DNA from: AP-15 sp963703745
GTDB taxonomy: Bacteria > Pseudomonadota > Alphaproteobacteria > ATCC43930 > CGMCC-115725
NCBI GenBank assembly: GCA_963703745.1
Contig: CAVPFL010000004.1
Span: forward strand, 1,730,938-1,794,937
Direction of reading: 5' to 3'
Length of the DNA: 64,000 nt
The notes under the pieces are model-generated. The model was not told the DNA's origin and did no database searches. It was given only the letters and a program-made list of their open reading frames with translations. Position 1 is the stretch's first letter. The number at the start of each line of letters is the position of its first letter. The translations under genes and the position numbers were made by a program. Positions 1-9,453 of this stretch are shown here, one piece after another.

Positions 1-1
1 G

Positions 2-496
2 GGAGCGGCGATATCGCCTGTGACCGTCACGAGTTCGTCGTCGGGCGAGGTCGCCGCTGCGTCTCCGAGTGCTGTTTCGGCCGACGAGGCAACACCGGAA
101 CCGGCGGCGACCGTTGCCGACCATTCCGATGCCGTTTCTTCCAGCGGGTCGACCCCGAAAACCGCGCCGCAACCAGTGGCGGGCGCGCAACGGCTCTCCG
201 CTGCTGAGATCGCCGCTCTGGTGGCGCGCGGCGACGCCCTCCTCGGTGCGGGCGACATCGCCTCGGCCCGGCTCTTCTTCGAGCGCGCCGCCGACCTGGG
301 AGACGGCCGCGCGGCGATGCGCATGGCGGTGACCTACGATGCGGAGTTTCTCGACCGCGCTGGCCTGCACGGTCTGCGAAGCGATCCGGAGCAGGCTGCA
401 CTGTGGTACCGGCGTGCCCGCGAACTCGATAAGGGCAAGACCGAGCTTCCACTCGGCAGCCCAGGGACCTCCGGTTCTGCCGAACGGCAGCGCTGA
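2..496 (+). CDS. Sel1/TPR-like repeat protein, C-terminal part (5' end outside window)
   Basis: The reading frame is open to the first base of the window, so the GTG at 20 is only the first possible start inside it and the gene probably begins upstream. The first 60 residues are Ala/Pro/Ser/Thr-rich and look like a disordered linker. The remainder (about residues 60-140) has two helical Sel1/TPR-like units with the pattern A-x-G-D-x-x-x-A-R-L-F-x-E-R-A-A and A-A-L-W-Y-R-R-A. Such repeats mediate protein-protein contacts, often as C-terminal tails of envelope or regulatory proteins. The protein ends about 70 bp before putA. Its specific role is not recognisable. Confidence 0.6.
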   Translation, partial: GAAISPVTVTSSSSGEVAAASPSAVSADEATPEPAATVADHSDAVSSSGSTPKTAPQPVAGAQRLSAAEIAALVARGDALLGAGDIASARLFFERAADLGDGRAAMRMAVTYDAEFLDRAGLHGLRSDPEQAALWYRRARELDKGKTELPLGSPGTSGSAERQR

Positions 497-569
497 CAGC
501 AAAAAACAGGGTCGAGCGGCCGGAGGGGACGTCCGCGGGGAGGAACGCTGATCGGAGAGAACGGCCGGC

Positions 570-3500
570 ATGGATATCGTGTTCGCCACCCCTCCGCCGC
601 CGGCGACGTCGTTGCGCGCGGCAATCCGCGACAGTTGTAGGGAGGACGAGACCGAAGCGGTGGCGCGCATCCTCGCCGCCGTCGAGATCCCGGCGGACAT
701 GCGTGATCGTATCGCCGAGAGGGCACGCGGCTTTGTGGCCACCGTCCGCCATCAGCGTCTCGGCAAGGGCGGCATTGATGCTTTTCTACACGAATACGCG
801 CTGTCATCGCCGGAAGGGGTGGCGCTCTTGTGCCTCGCCGAAGCATTGCTGCGCATCCCGGATGCGGAGACCGTCGACCGGCTGATACGCGACAAAATCG
901 GCGAAGCGGACTGGGAGAGCCATCTCGGGCGGTCGGAGTCGATATTCGTCAACGCGTCGACCTGGGCACTGATGCTGACGGGCCGCCTTCTGCGGGCCGC
1001 CCCGACGGCCCACGATTTGCGCACCGCTCTGCGCCGCTTTGTTGCTCGCTCCGGCGAACCGGTGGTGCGTCAGGCGGTGATGACGGCAATGCATATCCTC
1101 GGCCGTCAATTCGTGATGGGGCGCACGATCGAGGAAGCGCTCGAGCGAGCAAGCGACGCTGAGCAACATGGCTACCGGCATTCCTACGACATGCTCGGTG
1201 AAGCAGCGCACACCGCGGCCGATGCCGCGCGCTATTCTGCTGCCTATGACGGCGCGATCGCCGCGATCGGCCGTATGTCGGGGCACCGGGCTGTTGCCGA
1301 AGCCCCAGGCATCTCGATCAAATTGTCAGCGCTGCACCCGCGCTACGAGATGGCTCAGCGCGGGCGGGTGCTGGCTGAATTGTCTCCGGTTCTCCTCGAC
1401 CTCGCCCGCCACGCAAGGAAAGTCGGCATCGGTTTGACGATCGATGCCGAGGAAGCAGACCGCCTCGACCTCTCGCTCGATCTCTTCGAGGCGCTGGCGC
1501 TGTCCTCCGATCTTGCCGGCTGGGATGGTCTCGGCATGGCCGTCCAAGCCTATCAGAAGCGGGCTCTCCCGGTCATCGAGTGGCTCGCCGATCTGGCCCG
1601 GCGAACCGGGCGGCGGCTGATGGTCCGCCTCGTCAAGGGCGCATATTGGGACAGCGAGATCAAACGCAGCCAGGAGCGCGGCCTCGACGGATACCCGGTC
1701 TACACCCGCAAGGTCGCGACCGACGTTTCCTATCTCGCCTGTGCGCGGCGGCTGTTGGCTTTGGGACCGATTTTCTATCCGCAATTCGCCACACACAACG
1801 CACATACGGTGGCGGCCCTCCTCGAGCTCGCCGGCGAGCGCCGGGATTACGAGTTTCAGCGGCTGCACGGGATGGGCGAGACGCTTTACGAGCGGGTGAT
1901 CGGGCCGGAGCGGATGGAACCGGCTTGCCGCGTTTACGCGCCGGTCGGGAACCATGAGGATCTGCTCCCCTACCTGGTGCGGCGGTTGCTGGAAAACGGA
2001 GCCAATAGCTCTTTCATCAATCGCCTCGTCGACGAGGCGCAGCCGATCGACGAGATCATCGCCGATCCGGTCGCCCGTCTAGCCCGATTGGCGTCGAAGC
2101 CGCATCCGCGCATCCCGCTGGCGCGCGATCTTTACGGCCCGGCGCGGCAAAATTCGCGTGGGCTCGACTTGAACCATCTTCCGGCACTCATGGTTCTGCG
2201 CGATGGGCTCGCCGAGGCGCTGCGTCGGCCGTGGACCGCGGCGCCGATCATCGCCGGGATCGAGCAGCCCGGCCCGATCGAGCCGGTCCTCGATCCGAGC
2301 GACCGTCGGCGGCAGGTCGGAACCGCCGCCACCGCCGGCCCCGCGGAACTCGATCGAGCACTCGGGCGTGCAGAGCACAGCGCGCCCACCTGGGATCGCA
2401 CCCCGCCGGATGAGCGGGCCGGCGCCCTGGAACGCGCCGGGGATCTCTATCAGAACCGGATGGTCGAGCTGATGGCGCTGATCATTCGCGAGGGCGGGCG
2501 CACGATCCCGGCGGCACTTGCCGAGGTGCGCGAGGCGGTCGACTATTTGCGCTATTATGCGCTGCGCGCGCGGGCCGATTTTGCCGCCCCCGAACAGCTG
2601 TCCGGTCCGACCGGTGAGCGCAACCAAATCGTATTGCATGGGCGCGGCGTCTTCGCCTGCATTTCGCCGTGGAATTTTCCGCTGGCGATCTTCACCGGCC
2701 AGATTGCCGCCGCACTCGCCGCGGGCAACGCGGTGGTCGCCAAACCCGCCGAGCAAACCCCGCTCGTGGCCGCTGCGGCCGTGCGGCTGTTGCACGAGGC
2801 CGGCATCCCCGGCGACGTGCTCCACCTTTTGCCGGGGGCCGGCGAAGCGGTCGGCGCGCCGCTGATCGGCGATCCGCGCATCGCCGGGGTCGTCTTCACG
2901 GGGTCGACCGAGACCGCGCGACGGATCAACCTCGATCTCGCCCGGCGCCCGGGGCCGATCGTGCCGCTGATTGCCGAGACCGGCGGACAGAATGCGATGA
3001 TCGTCGATTCCTCCGCACTCGCCGAGCAGGTCGTTGCCGATGTCCTAACCTCTGCCTTCGAGAGCGCCGGACAGCGTTGCTCCTCGCTGCGCCTGCTCTA
3101 TGTCCAGGATGATGTCGCCGACCGGCTTTTGGCGATGCTGGCGGGGGCGATGGCGGAGTTAGTGCTGGGCGATCCGGCGCTGGTCGCGACGGATATCGGT
3201 CCGATCATCGATGCGGCGGCGCGACGAGCGCTCGAGCAGCACGCCGAGCGGATGATGCGCGAGGGCCGGCTGATCTATCAGTGCTCTCTACCGGCCGGGA
3301 CCGAGGACGGCACCTTTTTTGCGCCCCGCGTCTTCCAGATCGACAGCGCCGAGCGGCTCTCAGGAGAAGTGTTTGGCCCGATCCTGCATGTCGTGCGCTG
3401 GCGCGCCGATCGGCTCGGCGCGGTGCTCGACGAAATCGCCGCGACCGGCTACGGCCTGACCCTCGGCATCCAGAGCCGGATCGACGAGACCGTGCGTTAC

Positions 3501-3722
3501 ATCCTCACCCGGCTGCGCATCGGCAACAGCTACGTCAACCGCAACATCATCGGCGCCGTGGTCGGAGTGCAGCCATTCGGCGGTGAAGGGCTGTCGGGAA
3601 CTGGACCCAAGGCCGGCGGTCCCCGCTATCTCCACCGCTTTGCGACCGAACGCACGGTGTCGATCGACACGACCGCCGCGGGCGGCAACGCCACCTTGCT
3701 GTCGCTGCAGGACGAAGCCTAG
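570..3722 (+). CDS. putA: Bifunctional proline dehydrogenase / L-glutamate gamma-semialdehyde dehydrogenase
   Basis: PutA oxidises proline to P5C (FAD-dependent, electrons to quinone) and then the semialdehyde to glutamate with NAD. The 1050-aa protein has the PRODH barrel in its first half, with the family motif LVKGAYWD near residue 354, and an aldehyde dehydrogenase domain in the second half: PWNFP near 700, a catalytic Glu in ETGG near 803, the catalytic Cys in GQRCSS at about residue 837, and PFGGEGLSGTGPK near 1008. The length fits the short PutA class, and no N-terminal ribbon-helix-helix DNA-binding domain is evident, so it is probably not its own repressor (inference). Translation starts at the ATG at 570. 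No partner such as putP is in the window. Confidence 0.96.
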   Translation: MDIVFATPPPPATSLRAAIRDSCREDETEAVARILAAVEIPADMRDRIAERARGFVATVRHQRLGKGGIDAFLHEYALSSPEGVALLCLAEALLRIPDAETVDRLIRDKIGEADWESHLGRSESIFVNASTWALMLTGRLLRAAPTAHDLRTALRRFVARSGEPVVRQAVMTAMHILGRQFVMGRTIEEALERASDAEQHGYRHSYDMLGEAAHTAADAARYSAAYDGAIAAIGRMSGHRAVAEAPGISIKLSALHPRYEMAQRGRVLAELSPVLLDLARHARKVGIGLTIDAEEADRLDLSLDLFEALALSSDLAGWDGLGMAVQAYQKRALPVIEWLADLARRTGRRLMVRLVKGAYWDSEIKRSQERGLDGYPVYTRKVATDVSYLACARRLLALGPIFYPQFATHNAHTVAALLELAGERRDYEFQRLHGMGETLYERVIGPERMEPACRVYAPVGNHEDLLPYLVRRLLENGANSSFINRLVDEAQPIDEIIADPVARLARLASKPHPRIPLARDLYGPARQNSRGLDLNHLPALMVLRDGLAEALRRPWTAAPIIAGIEQPGPIEPVLDPSDRRRQVGTAATAGPAELDRALGRAEHSAPTWDRTPPDERAGALERAGDLYQNRMVELMALIIREGGRTIPAALAEVREAVDYLRYYALRARADFAAPEQLSGPTGERNQIVLHGRGVFACISPWNFPLAIFTGQIAAALAAGNAVVAKPAEQTPLVAAAAVRLLHEAGIPGDVLHLLPGAGEAVGAPLIGDPRIAGVVFTGSTETARRINLDLARRPGPIVPLIAETGGQNAMIVDSSALAEQVVADVLTSAFESAGQRCSSLRLLYVQDDVADRLLAMLAGAMAELVLGDPALVATDIGPIIDAAARRALEQHAERMMREGRLIYQCSLPAGTEDGTFFAPRVFQIDSAERLSGEVFGPILHVVRWRADRLGAVLDEIAATGYGLTLGIQSRIDETVRYILTRLRIGNSYVNRNIIGAVVGVQPFGGEGLSGTGPKAGGPRYLHRFATERTVSIDTTAAGGNATLLSLQDEA

Positions 3723-3744
3723 CCCCGGTCCGATCTTTCGTATT

Positions 3745-5379
3745 ATGGTTTCGCCCGGCCTCGATATGCGGAGCGGGGAGATGTCGGACGGGCGGCTCAA
3801 ACATTTCGGCTGGGGTCGCGAGGGCGAAGGAATGACGGCCGAGGAGGAAGCGGCCGCCCTTGATCGCTACCGCCGTCTCTTCAAGGTCGACAGGTTCGAG
3901 GAGCTCGAGCCGCCACCTCTGTCGGAGATCGGCCTGCGGGTTCCGCGCCTCGCTCCGCCCGCCGCCCTGGCGCCCTGCTGCTCGAGCGAGCCCTACGATA
4001 GGATTGCGCATACCCACGGCAAGTCCTTTTCGGACTACGCACGCGGCCTCCTGGGTGATTACGACAATGCTCCCGATGTCGTCGCCTACCCGCGCAGCGA
4101 AAGCGAGGTGGCCGCGATCCTCGATTGGGCGGGCAGCGCGCGAGCCGCGCTTACCCCCTTCGGCGCCGGCAGCAGCGTAGTCGGCGGCGTCGAGCCGCGG
4201 CTCGACGGCACCTCCTACAAAGCGGCGATCACTCTCGACCTGGGGCACATGGATCGAGTGCTGGAGATCGATCGCACCTCGCGCGCCGCACGCATCGAGG
4301 CCGGCGTTTTTGGCCCGGCATTGGAGGCTCAGCTCAAGCCGCAAGCGTTAACCTTGCGGCATTTCCCGCAGAGCTTCGAGTATTCCACCTTGGGCGGCTG
4401 GATCGCAACCCGCTCGGGCGGCCATTTCGCCACCCTCTATACCCATATCGACGATCTTGTTGAGAGCCTCCGCGTGGTCACGCCTCGCGGTTTGCTCGAG
4501 ACCCGCCGGCTCCCGGGCTCCGGAGCGGGTCCAAGCCCCGACCGCCTGTTCATCGGATCGGAAGGCATCCTGGGTGTGATCACCGAGGCGTGGATGCGGC
4601 TGCAGGACCGACCCCGGTTCCGCGTCGGCGGTGCGATCCGTTTTGATGATTTCTTCACCGCGGCACGCGCCGTCAGAGCGGTCGCTCAGGCCGGACTTTA
4701 TCCGGCCAATTGCCGGATCCTCGACCCGCAAGAGGCGTACAACACCGGAGCCGCAGACGGCACCAGGGCAATCCTCGTATTGGCCTTCGAATCAGCGGAC
4801 CACTCGGTCGAGGCCTGGATGAATCGGGCGCTCGAATGCTGCGCCGACCATCGCGGCACCCCCGAACAGGCGGGTGACGGGGACAGACATCGCGAGGGCG
4901 CCGCCGGCGTGTGGCGCAACGCCTTCATCCGGATGCCCTACGCCCGCGAGCGCTTGGTCAGGCGGGCGATCATTGCCGACACCTTCGAGACGGCGATTAC
5001 CTGGGAACGGTTCGAGGCGTTTCACGACACGGTCAAAGCCGCGACCGAAGGGGCGATTCGCGATGTCACAGGGCGCCCGGGGCAAGTCACCTGCCGCTTC
5101 ACCCACGTTTACCCCGATGGGCCGGCTCCTTACTTCACATTCCACGCTCTCGGGCAGCACAGCGATCTGCTGGCCCAGTGGCAAGCGATCAAAAACGCCG
5201 CGAGCGACGCGCTGATCGGCTCGGGCGGCACGATCACCCACCACCACGCGGTCGGCCGCGATCACCGGCCATGGTACGATAGAGAAGTCCCCGGTCTCTT
5301 TGCTGCGGCATTGCGTGCGGCAAAGCACACGCTCGATCCACAGGGGTTGCTCAACCCTGGTGTTCTGCTCGACCCATGA
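3745..5379 (+). CDS. FAD-binding oxidase, alkyl-DHAP-synthase-like
   Basis: This is a PCMH-type FAD-linked oxidase/transferase. PFGAGSS near residue 139 is the FAD pyrophosphate-binding loop. The segment with STLGGW, TRSGGH and IDDLV matches the alkylglycerone-phosphate synthase group, and HHHAVGRDH near residue 500 corresponds to the His-rich active-site loop of that group. The open frame reaches back to 3583 inside putA, but homology starts near RLKHFGWG, so the start is one of the ATGs at 3745, 3766 or 3781; 3745 is chosen with modest confidence. Bacterial members are poorly characterised, so ether-lipid synthesis should not be assumed. A deleted remnant of a second copy lies at 7128-7275. 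Confidence 0.85.
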   Translation: MVSPGLDMRSGEMSDGRLKHFGWGREGEGMTAEEEAAALDRYRRLFKVDRFEELEPPPLSEIGLRVPRLAPPAALAPCCSSEPYDRIAHTHGKSFSDYARGLLGDYDNAPDVVAYPRSESEVAAILDWAGSARAALTPFGAGSSVVGGVEPRLDGTSYKAAITLDLGHMDRVLEIDRTSRAARIEAGVFGPALEAQLKPQALTLRHFPQSFEYSTLGGWIATRSGGHFATLYTHIDDLVESLRVVTPRGLLETRRLPGSGAGPSPDRLFIGSEGILGVITEAWMRLQDRPRFRVGGAIRFDDFFTAARAVRAVAQAGLYPANCRILDPQEAYNTGAADGTRAILVLAFESADHSVEAWMNRALECCADHRGTPEQAGDGDRHREGAAGVWRNAFIRMPYARERLVRRAIIADTFETAITWERFEAFHDTVKAATEGAIRDVTGRPGQVTCRFTHVYPDGPAPYFTFHALGQHSDLLAQWQAIKNAASDALIGSGGTITHHHAVGRDHRPWYDREVPGLFAAALRAAKHTLDPQGLLNPGVLLDP

Positions 5380-5766
5380 GATTCTGCGGCCGGGGGCATA
5401 CTCATCCGCCGCGGCTTCGCTTTCACCGGACGTTGAATAGCGGGACAGGGCAGGCGGTGCCTGTCGGCAGCATCGAGGCTGCGGCATAACGGCTCGTTCG
5501 GTGCCAGCTGACCATATCAGGGCCCGGCGGATGTCTAAGACATTGTTCGGTGTTGCGAAAAAGTCGCGGCACAAGAGCGAGATTTTCAGGCTTGCATCAA
5601 ACCTGTTGCGCGAATGCCGCACTGCGTGGTGTTCTGCACCGGTTTTTTTGTAAGCGGGGCCACGGCGGCAAAAATCGTTTGCTATCGGCAAGCGAGATGG
5701 CGAAAGATCAGCCAACGGTGGCGGGACAACCGTCGTCGCACGCGTATTTGTGGCCGGAGGTAAGGG

Positions 5767-7032
5767 ATGACAAATCGCTGTCTGTTAGGCGCCGGAGTGG
5801 CGCTTGCCGTGGCGTTCGGTGGCGCTCAGGCGCACGCGCAGCTGTTCCCGTGGAACCAGCCGGGGGTGGCGGGAGCTTGGTACATCGGGCCCGAGGGCGG
5901 GTGGACGTCGTTGACCAGCCAGTCGGAATCGACATCACCCGTCTCGTTCACCGGGCCTAACGGGGGAACCTTTACCACTCCCGGGTTTAACGCGACGCCG
6001 AATACCGACAGCGGCTTCAATGCCGGCGCTCGCGGCGGTTACCAGTGGGGCCCGTGGCGTCTCGAGGAAGAATACAGCTATCGGCATAACTCCCTGTCCA
6101 ACAGCAACACGTTGAACATCCTTGGTCCGTTCGGCAACACCTTTACGACCAATGGCGGGCGTAGTCAGGGGCAGGCTACATCCCACTCGCTCATGACCAA
6201 CGTGATCTATGACTTCACGGTTGGTTGGCCGGTCAGTCCGCACATCGGGGCCGGCGTCGGTGCGGTGGACGTCATCGAGAGCACGTCGATCAACTCCTTC
6301 ACCCTGCCCCGTTCCATAGGCGCGCCGATCAACCCGGCGTCGCCGTTATCCGTCCAGGGGCCCCAGACGTTCGGCGGCACCCTCCTGAGCGGCAGCGGCT
6401 GGAGGTTCGGCTATCAGGCGATCGCGGGTCTTCGCTATGATTTCAGCCCGGCGGTCTCGTTTGATCTCGACTATCGTTACCTGGGGACCACCAACCAGAC
6501 GTTAACCAACAACGGCTCTGCAAGATATCCGTTCCCGCACGGCTTTGTGAACGGCGTCCCCACCACGAACTGCTGCACGGGCGGCAGCTTTACCAGCAAG
6601 TACAACTCGAACAACATCGTGGCCAGCGTAACGCTAAAGTTTGGTGCGCCGCCGGCACCACCGCCACCGCTGCCGCCGGCCCCGCCGCCGCCGCCGCCTC
6701 AGAAAGTCTTCCTCGTCTTCTTCGACTGGGATAAGTACAACATCACGCCGGAAGGCGAGAAGATCATCGAGCTCGCGGCGCAGCAATACAAGGCGGGCGG
6801 CTCGGTTAAGCTGCAGGTCACCGGATATACCGACACCACGGGCTCGTACGCCTACAATCAGCGGCTCTCCGAGCGGCGCGCCAATGCCGTGGCGGGTCGT
6901 CTCGCCGCCCTCGGTGTCGCGCGCAGCGATATGGCGGTCAGCGGTCGCAGCTTCAACGATCTCCGCGTGCCGACGCCGCTCGGTGTGCGCGAGCCGCAGA
7001 ACCGGCGTGTCGAGATCCTCTTCCCGCAGTAA
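5767..7032 (+). CDS. OmpA-family outer membrane protein (first copy)
   Basis: The 421-aa protein is probably anchored in the outer membrane and bound to peptidoglycan. It has a signal peptide ending in AQAHA-Q (cleavage near residue 23). About 270 residues follow with an aromatic/Gly beta-barrel pattern (PEGGWTSL, GARGGYQWGPWR, FDLDYRYLG). A Pro-rich linker lies at about residues 296-312, and then an OmpA C-terminal domain with TGYTDTTGS and LSERRANAV, the peptidoglycan-binding signature. The start is preceded by GGAGG at 5757-5761. Its twin lies at 7671-8924; the C-terminal domains are nearly identical while the barrel loops differ, which suggests surface-loop divergence. Confidence 0.93.
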   Translation: MTNRCLLGAGVALAVAFGGAQAHAQLFPWNQPGVAGAWYIGPEGGWTSLTSQSESTSPVSFTGPNGGTFTTPGFNATPNTDSGFNAGARGGYQWGPWRLEEEYSYRHNSLSNSNTLNILGPFGNTFTTNGGRSQGQATSHSLMTNVIYDFTVGWPVSPHIGAGVGAVDVIESTSINSFTLPRSIGAPINPASPLSVQGPQTFGGTLLSGSGWRFGYQAIAGLRYDFSPAVSFDLDYRYLGTTNQTLTNNGSARYPFPHGFVNGVPTTNCCTGGSFTSKYNSNNIVASVTLKFGAPPAPPPPLPPAPPPPPPQKVFLVFFDWDKYNITPEGEKIIELAAQQYKAGGSVKLQVTGYTDTTGSYAYNQRLSERRANAVAGRLAALGVARSDMAVSGRSFNDLRVPTPLGVREPQNRRVEILFPQ

Positions 7033-7088
7033 AGCGGTCTCGCTCGCGAAGCCCCGGGATCCGGCCAAAAACCGGATCCCGGTGGAAA

Positions 7089-7114
7089 CGCCGCAGATCA
7101 CTGCGGCGTTTTTT
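7089..7114 (+). terminator. Rho-independent terminator after first OmpA gene
   Basis: An 8-bp GC-rich stem (CGCCGCAG/CTGCGGCG) with loop ATCA is followed by six T. A second perfect 11-bp hairpin at 7054-7082 (CCGGGATCCGG with its complement) lies just upstream. The same two-hairpin layout follows the second OmpA gene. Confidence 0.85.
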
Positions 7115-7127
7115 CTTGGCGCTTTGC

Positions 7128-7275
7128 GATTACTCCGGCAACGCCCGGAGACTCCTTGGTCGCCACGACAGTGTGCCTGACGTCGTGCCTAACCCTGCGA
7201 CGAAACCGAGGTGGCCGCGGCCTTCGATTGGGCGGCGGCGCGCGAGCCGTTGTTCCGGCGTTCTGCTCGATCCGT
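7128..7275 (+). pseudogene. Internally deleted remnant of the FAD oxidase gene
   Basis: Bases about 7128-7250 align with positions about 4040-4150 of the FAD oxidase gene; shared blocks are GAGGTGGCCGCG and CGATTGGGCGG followed by GCGCGCGAGCCG. The last bases, GTTCTGCTCGA-CC-GTGAG at 7259-7277, correspond to the 3' end of that gene at 5362-5380. About 1.2 kb of the gene body is missing and frameshifts interrupt what remains. The remnant sits immediately before the duplicated OmpA spacer, exactly where a second copy of the oxidase would be expected. Confidence 0.75.
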
Positions 7276-7670
7276 GAGATTCTGCCCCCTGGGGAAATGC
7301 GTCGCCTCCCGCGCGGCTTTGGTTTCACCGGACGTTGAATGGGGCGGGAGGTCAGGCGAGAGTCGACGGCAGAATTGAGGCTGCGTCATAACGACTCATT
7401 CGGCTACTAGCTGACCATACCGAGGTACTGCTAATGCCTAACGTCTTGTTCGGTGTTGCGAAAAAGACGCGGCATGATGGGCCGAGATTTGCCGGCTTGA
7501 ATCGAGACTGTTGCTCGAATGCCGCACTGTGCGGCGTTTTGCATCGATTTGCCGGCAAGCGGTGCCGATGGGGCAAAAACCGTTTGCCATCGGTCAGCGG
7601 GATGGCGAAGATCGCCTAACGGTGGCGGGACGACCATCGTCACACGCGTATTCGTGGCCGGAGGTAAGGG

Positions 7671-8924
7671 ATGACAAATCGCTGTCTGCTAGGCGCCGGA
7701 GTTGCGCTTGCCGTGGCGTTCGCGGGCGCCCAGGCGCACGCGCAACTGTTCCCGTGGAACCAGCAAGGGGTGCCGGGCGCCTGGTATATCGGGCCCGAGG
7801 GCGGCTGGACCAACCTCAATAGTAGCACGGGCAGGGTGTCAGGCGTCGAGTTCACCGGGCCCAACGGTGGCGGCTTTACCACCCCGGGGGTTGGTAACCC
7901 CGAAAAGAATTTCAACAGCGGCTTCAATGTCGGCGCTCGCGGCGGCTACCAGTGGGGCCCATGGCGCGGCGAGCTGGAATACAGCTACCGGAATAACGAG
8001 GCGTCTTCGGCCACCTTGCCCCAGTTCGGCTTCACGACCTCAGGCTCGCATGCTTCGGGCAATGTTACCTCCAACACGGTCATGGCCAACGGGATCTATG
8101 ACTTTGGCACGTGGGGTTGGAATTGGTGGGTGCCGATCACTCCCCATATCGGAGGCGGCGTCGGCGGGGTCCACGTCGACGACAGCTTTTCAATCAACCA
8201 CTTCACCCTGCACAATCCGATAGGCCCGCCGATCATCCCGAGCTCTCCGTTGTCGGTGGCGCCACAGACATTCGGTGGCACCCTCATCCAGGGCAGCGGC
8301 TGGCGGTTCGGCTATCAGGCGATCGCGGGCGTTCGCTTCGAGCTCAGCCCCGCGGTCGCGTTTGACATCGATTATCGTTACCTGGGGACCACCGACCAGA
8401 CGCTCACCAATAATGCGCGGTTTCCGTTCCCGAACGGTAATGGCACCCCCGTCGGGACCAACTGCTGCGCAGGCACCCATTTTACGAGCAGCTACCACAC
8501 GAACAACATCGTGGCCAGCTTAACGATGAAGTTCGGCGCGCCGCCGGCGCCACCGCCACCGCTGCCGCCAGCCCCGCCGCCGCCGCCACCACCGAAAGTG
8601 TTCCTCGTGTTCTTCGACTGGGATAAGTACAACATCACGCCGGAAGGCGAGAAGATCATCGAGCTCGCGGCGCAGCAATATAAGGCGGGCGGCTCGGTTA
8701 AGCTGCAAGTTACCGGATATACCGACACCACAGGCTCGTACGCCTACAATCAGCGGCTCTCCGAGCGGCGCGCCAACGCCGTGGCAACTCGTCTCGCTGC
8801 CCTCGGTGTCGCGCGCAGCGATATGGCGGTCGCCGGTCGCAGCTACAACGATCTGCGCGTGCCGACGCCGCTTGGTGTGCGCGAGCCGCAAAACCGGCGC
8901 GTCGAGATCCTCTTCCCGCAGTAA
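7671..8924 (+). CDS. OmpA-family outer membrane protein (second copy)
   Basis: This 417-aa paralogue of 5767-7032 has the same architecture: signal peptide ending in AQAHA-Q, a barrel region (PEGGWTNL, GARGGYQWGPWR, FDIDYRYLG), a Pro-rich linker around residues 292-308 and a C-terminal OmpA domain with TGYTDTTGS and LSERRANAV. Differences concentrate in the predicted loops, for example the segment around residues 55-75, where the two copies share little. The Shine-Dalgarno site and the 15 bases upstream are identical to the first copy, so both are likely expressed and are alternative or additive envelope proteins (inference). Confidence 0.93.
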   Translation: MTNRCLLGAGVALAVAFAGAQAHAQLFPWNQQGVPGAWYIGPEGGWTNLNSSTGRVSGVEFTGPNGGGFTTPGVGNPEKNFNSGFNVGARGGYQWGPWRGELEYSYRNNEASSATLPQFGFTTSGSHASGNVTSNTVMANGIYDFGTWGWNWWVPITPHIGGGVGGVHVDDSFSINHFTLHNPIGPPIIPSSPLSVAPQTFGGTLIQGSGWRFGYQAIAGVRFELSPAVAFDIDYRYLGTTDQTLTNNARFPFPNGNGTPVGTNCCAGTHFTSSYHTNNIVASLTMKFGAPPAPPPPLPPAPPPPPPPKVFLVFFDWDKYNITPEGEKIIELAAQQYKAGGSVKLQVTGYTDTTGSYAYNQRLSERRANAVATRLAALGVARSDMAVAGRSYNDLRVPTPLGVREPQNRRVEILFPQ

Positions 8925-8980
8925 AAGCGGTCTCGCTCTCCAGCGCCCAGGATCCCGCCGTCGGCGGGATCCTGGGAACC

Positions 8981-9010
8981 GCCGCAGATCACTCTGCGGC
9001 GCTTTTTTTT
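8981..9010 (+). terminator. Rho-independent terminator after second OmpA gene
   Basis: The stem GCCGCAG/CTGCGGC with loop ATCACT is followed by GC and a run of eight T. A longer hairpin at 8946-8976 (14-bp stem around a GTC loop) precedes it, as in unit A. Confidence 0.85.
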
Positions 9011-9453
9011 GCCGGCTCGGCGCCGAATTACCGGAGCGTGAGCGGGCTGGACGTCTCTTCTGCGCGCTTTGCGGCGCCTATTGATCTAATCGGAGTCGCC
9101 AATGAACCACCGGCCGGGCTCATCATCGTTAGCCCGATTCGCATTCCGACGGTGATTAAATGCCCAGTGCGATGGCAACTCGACGCGAAGCCACCGTAGC
9201 AGCACACGATTGACAAGAATTTTGCTTAGTCGAGCGGGCGCTCTCTAGGACCACCAACAGAAAACGCTGCGTCTAATGTCGCAGTGGGCACCGCCTCGGC
9301 CGTTTATTCTAGGATTCTTACCCTCTCCGCGCCCATCGTGATAATATAATCGGGCGATTCGAGCCTGCAACTAGTGCGATGGAAATGCCGAACGGCAACC
9401 TCCCACGAGTGCTAGAGAACCACGAGTTGTTATTTCAATCTAGGAGTTCCACC
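9011..9453. other. Intergenic region without a recognisable gene
   Basis: No convincing ORF is present. It is less GC-rich than the flanking genes. A TTGACA hexamer at 9210-9215 lacks a matching -10. A perfect TATAAT at 9345-9350 has no good -35 but lies about 104 bp before the next start codon, so it may serve that gene (inference). Confidence 0.5.

Larger units (their letters stand above)
5359..7114. repeat. Tandem duplication, unit A (upstream region + OmpA gene + terminator)
   Basis: Unit A runs from the last codons of the FAD oxidase gene through 386 bp of non-coding DNA, the first OmpA gene and its terminator. Unit B repeats the same order. Many blocks of the non-coding part match unit B, for example the stretch around TTTCACCGGACGTTGAAT, the block with GTTCGGTGTTGCGAAAAA, and the identical GGCCGGAGGTAAGGG before the ATG that contains the Shine-Dalgarno site. 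Conservation over the whole spacer suggests that it carries promoter or regulatory function. I see no other gene in 5380-5766. Confidence 0.85.
7255..9010. repeat. Tandem duplication, unit B
   Basis: This is the second copy of the block at 5359-7114: end of the FAD oxidase remnant, about 393 bp of spacer, the second OmpA gene and a two-hairpin terminator. The spacer differs from unit A by scattered substitutions and short indels, so the duplication is not recent, yet the 15 bases before the start codon are unchanged. Confidence 0.85.

Noticed and set aside
27..752. 241-codon minus-strand ORF over the Sel1/TPR gene and the putA start
   Set aside because: Arg-rich shadow of two better supported plus-strand genes.
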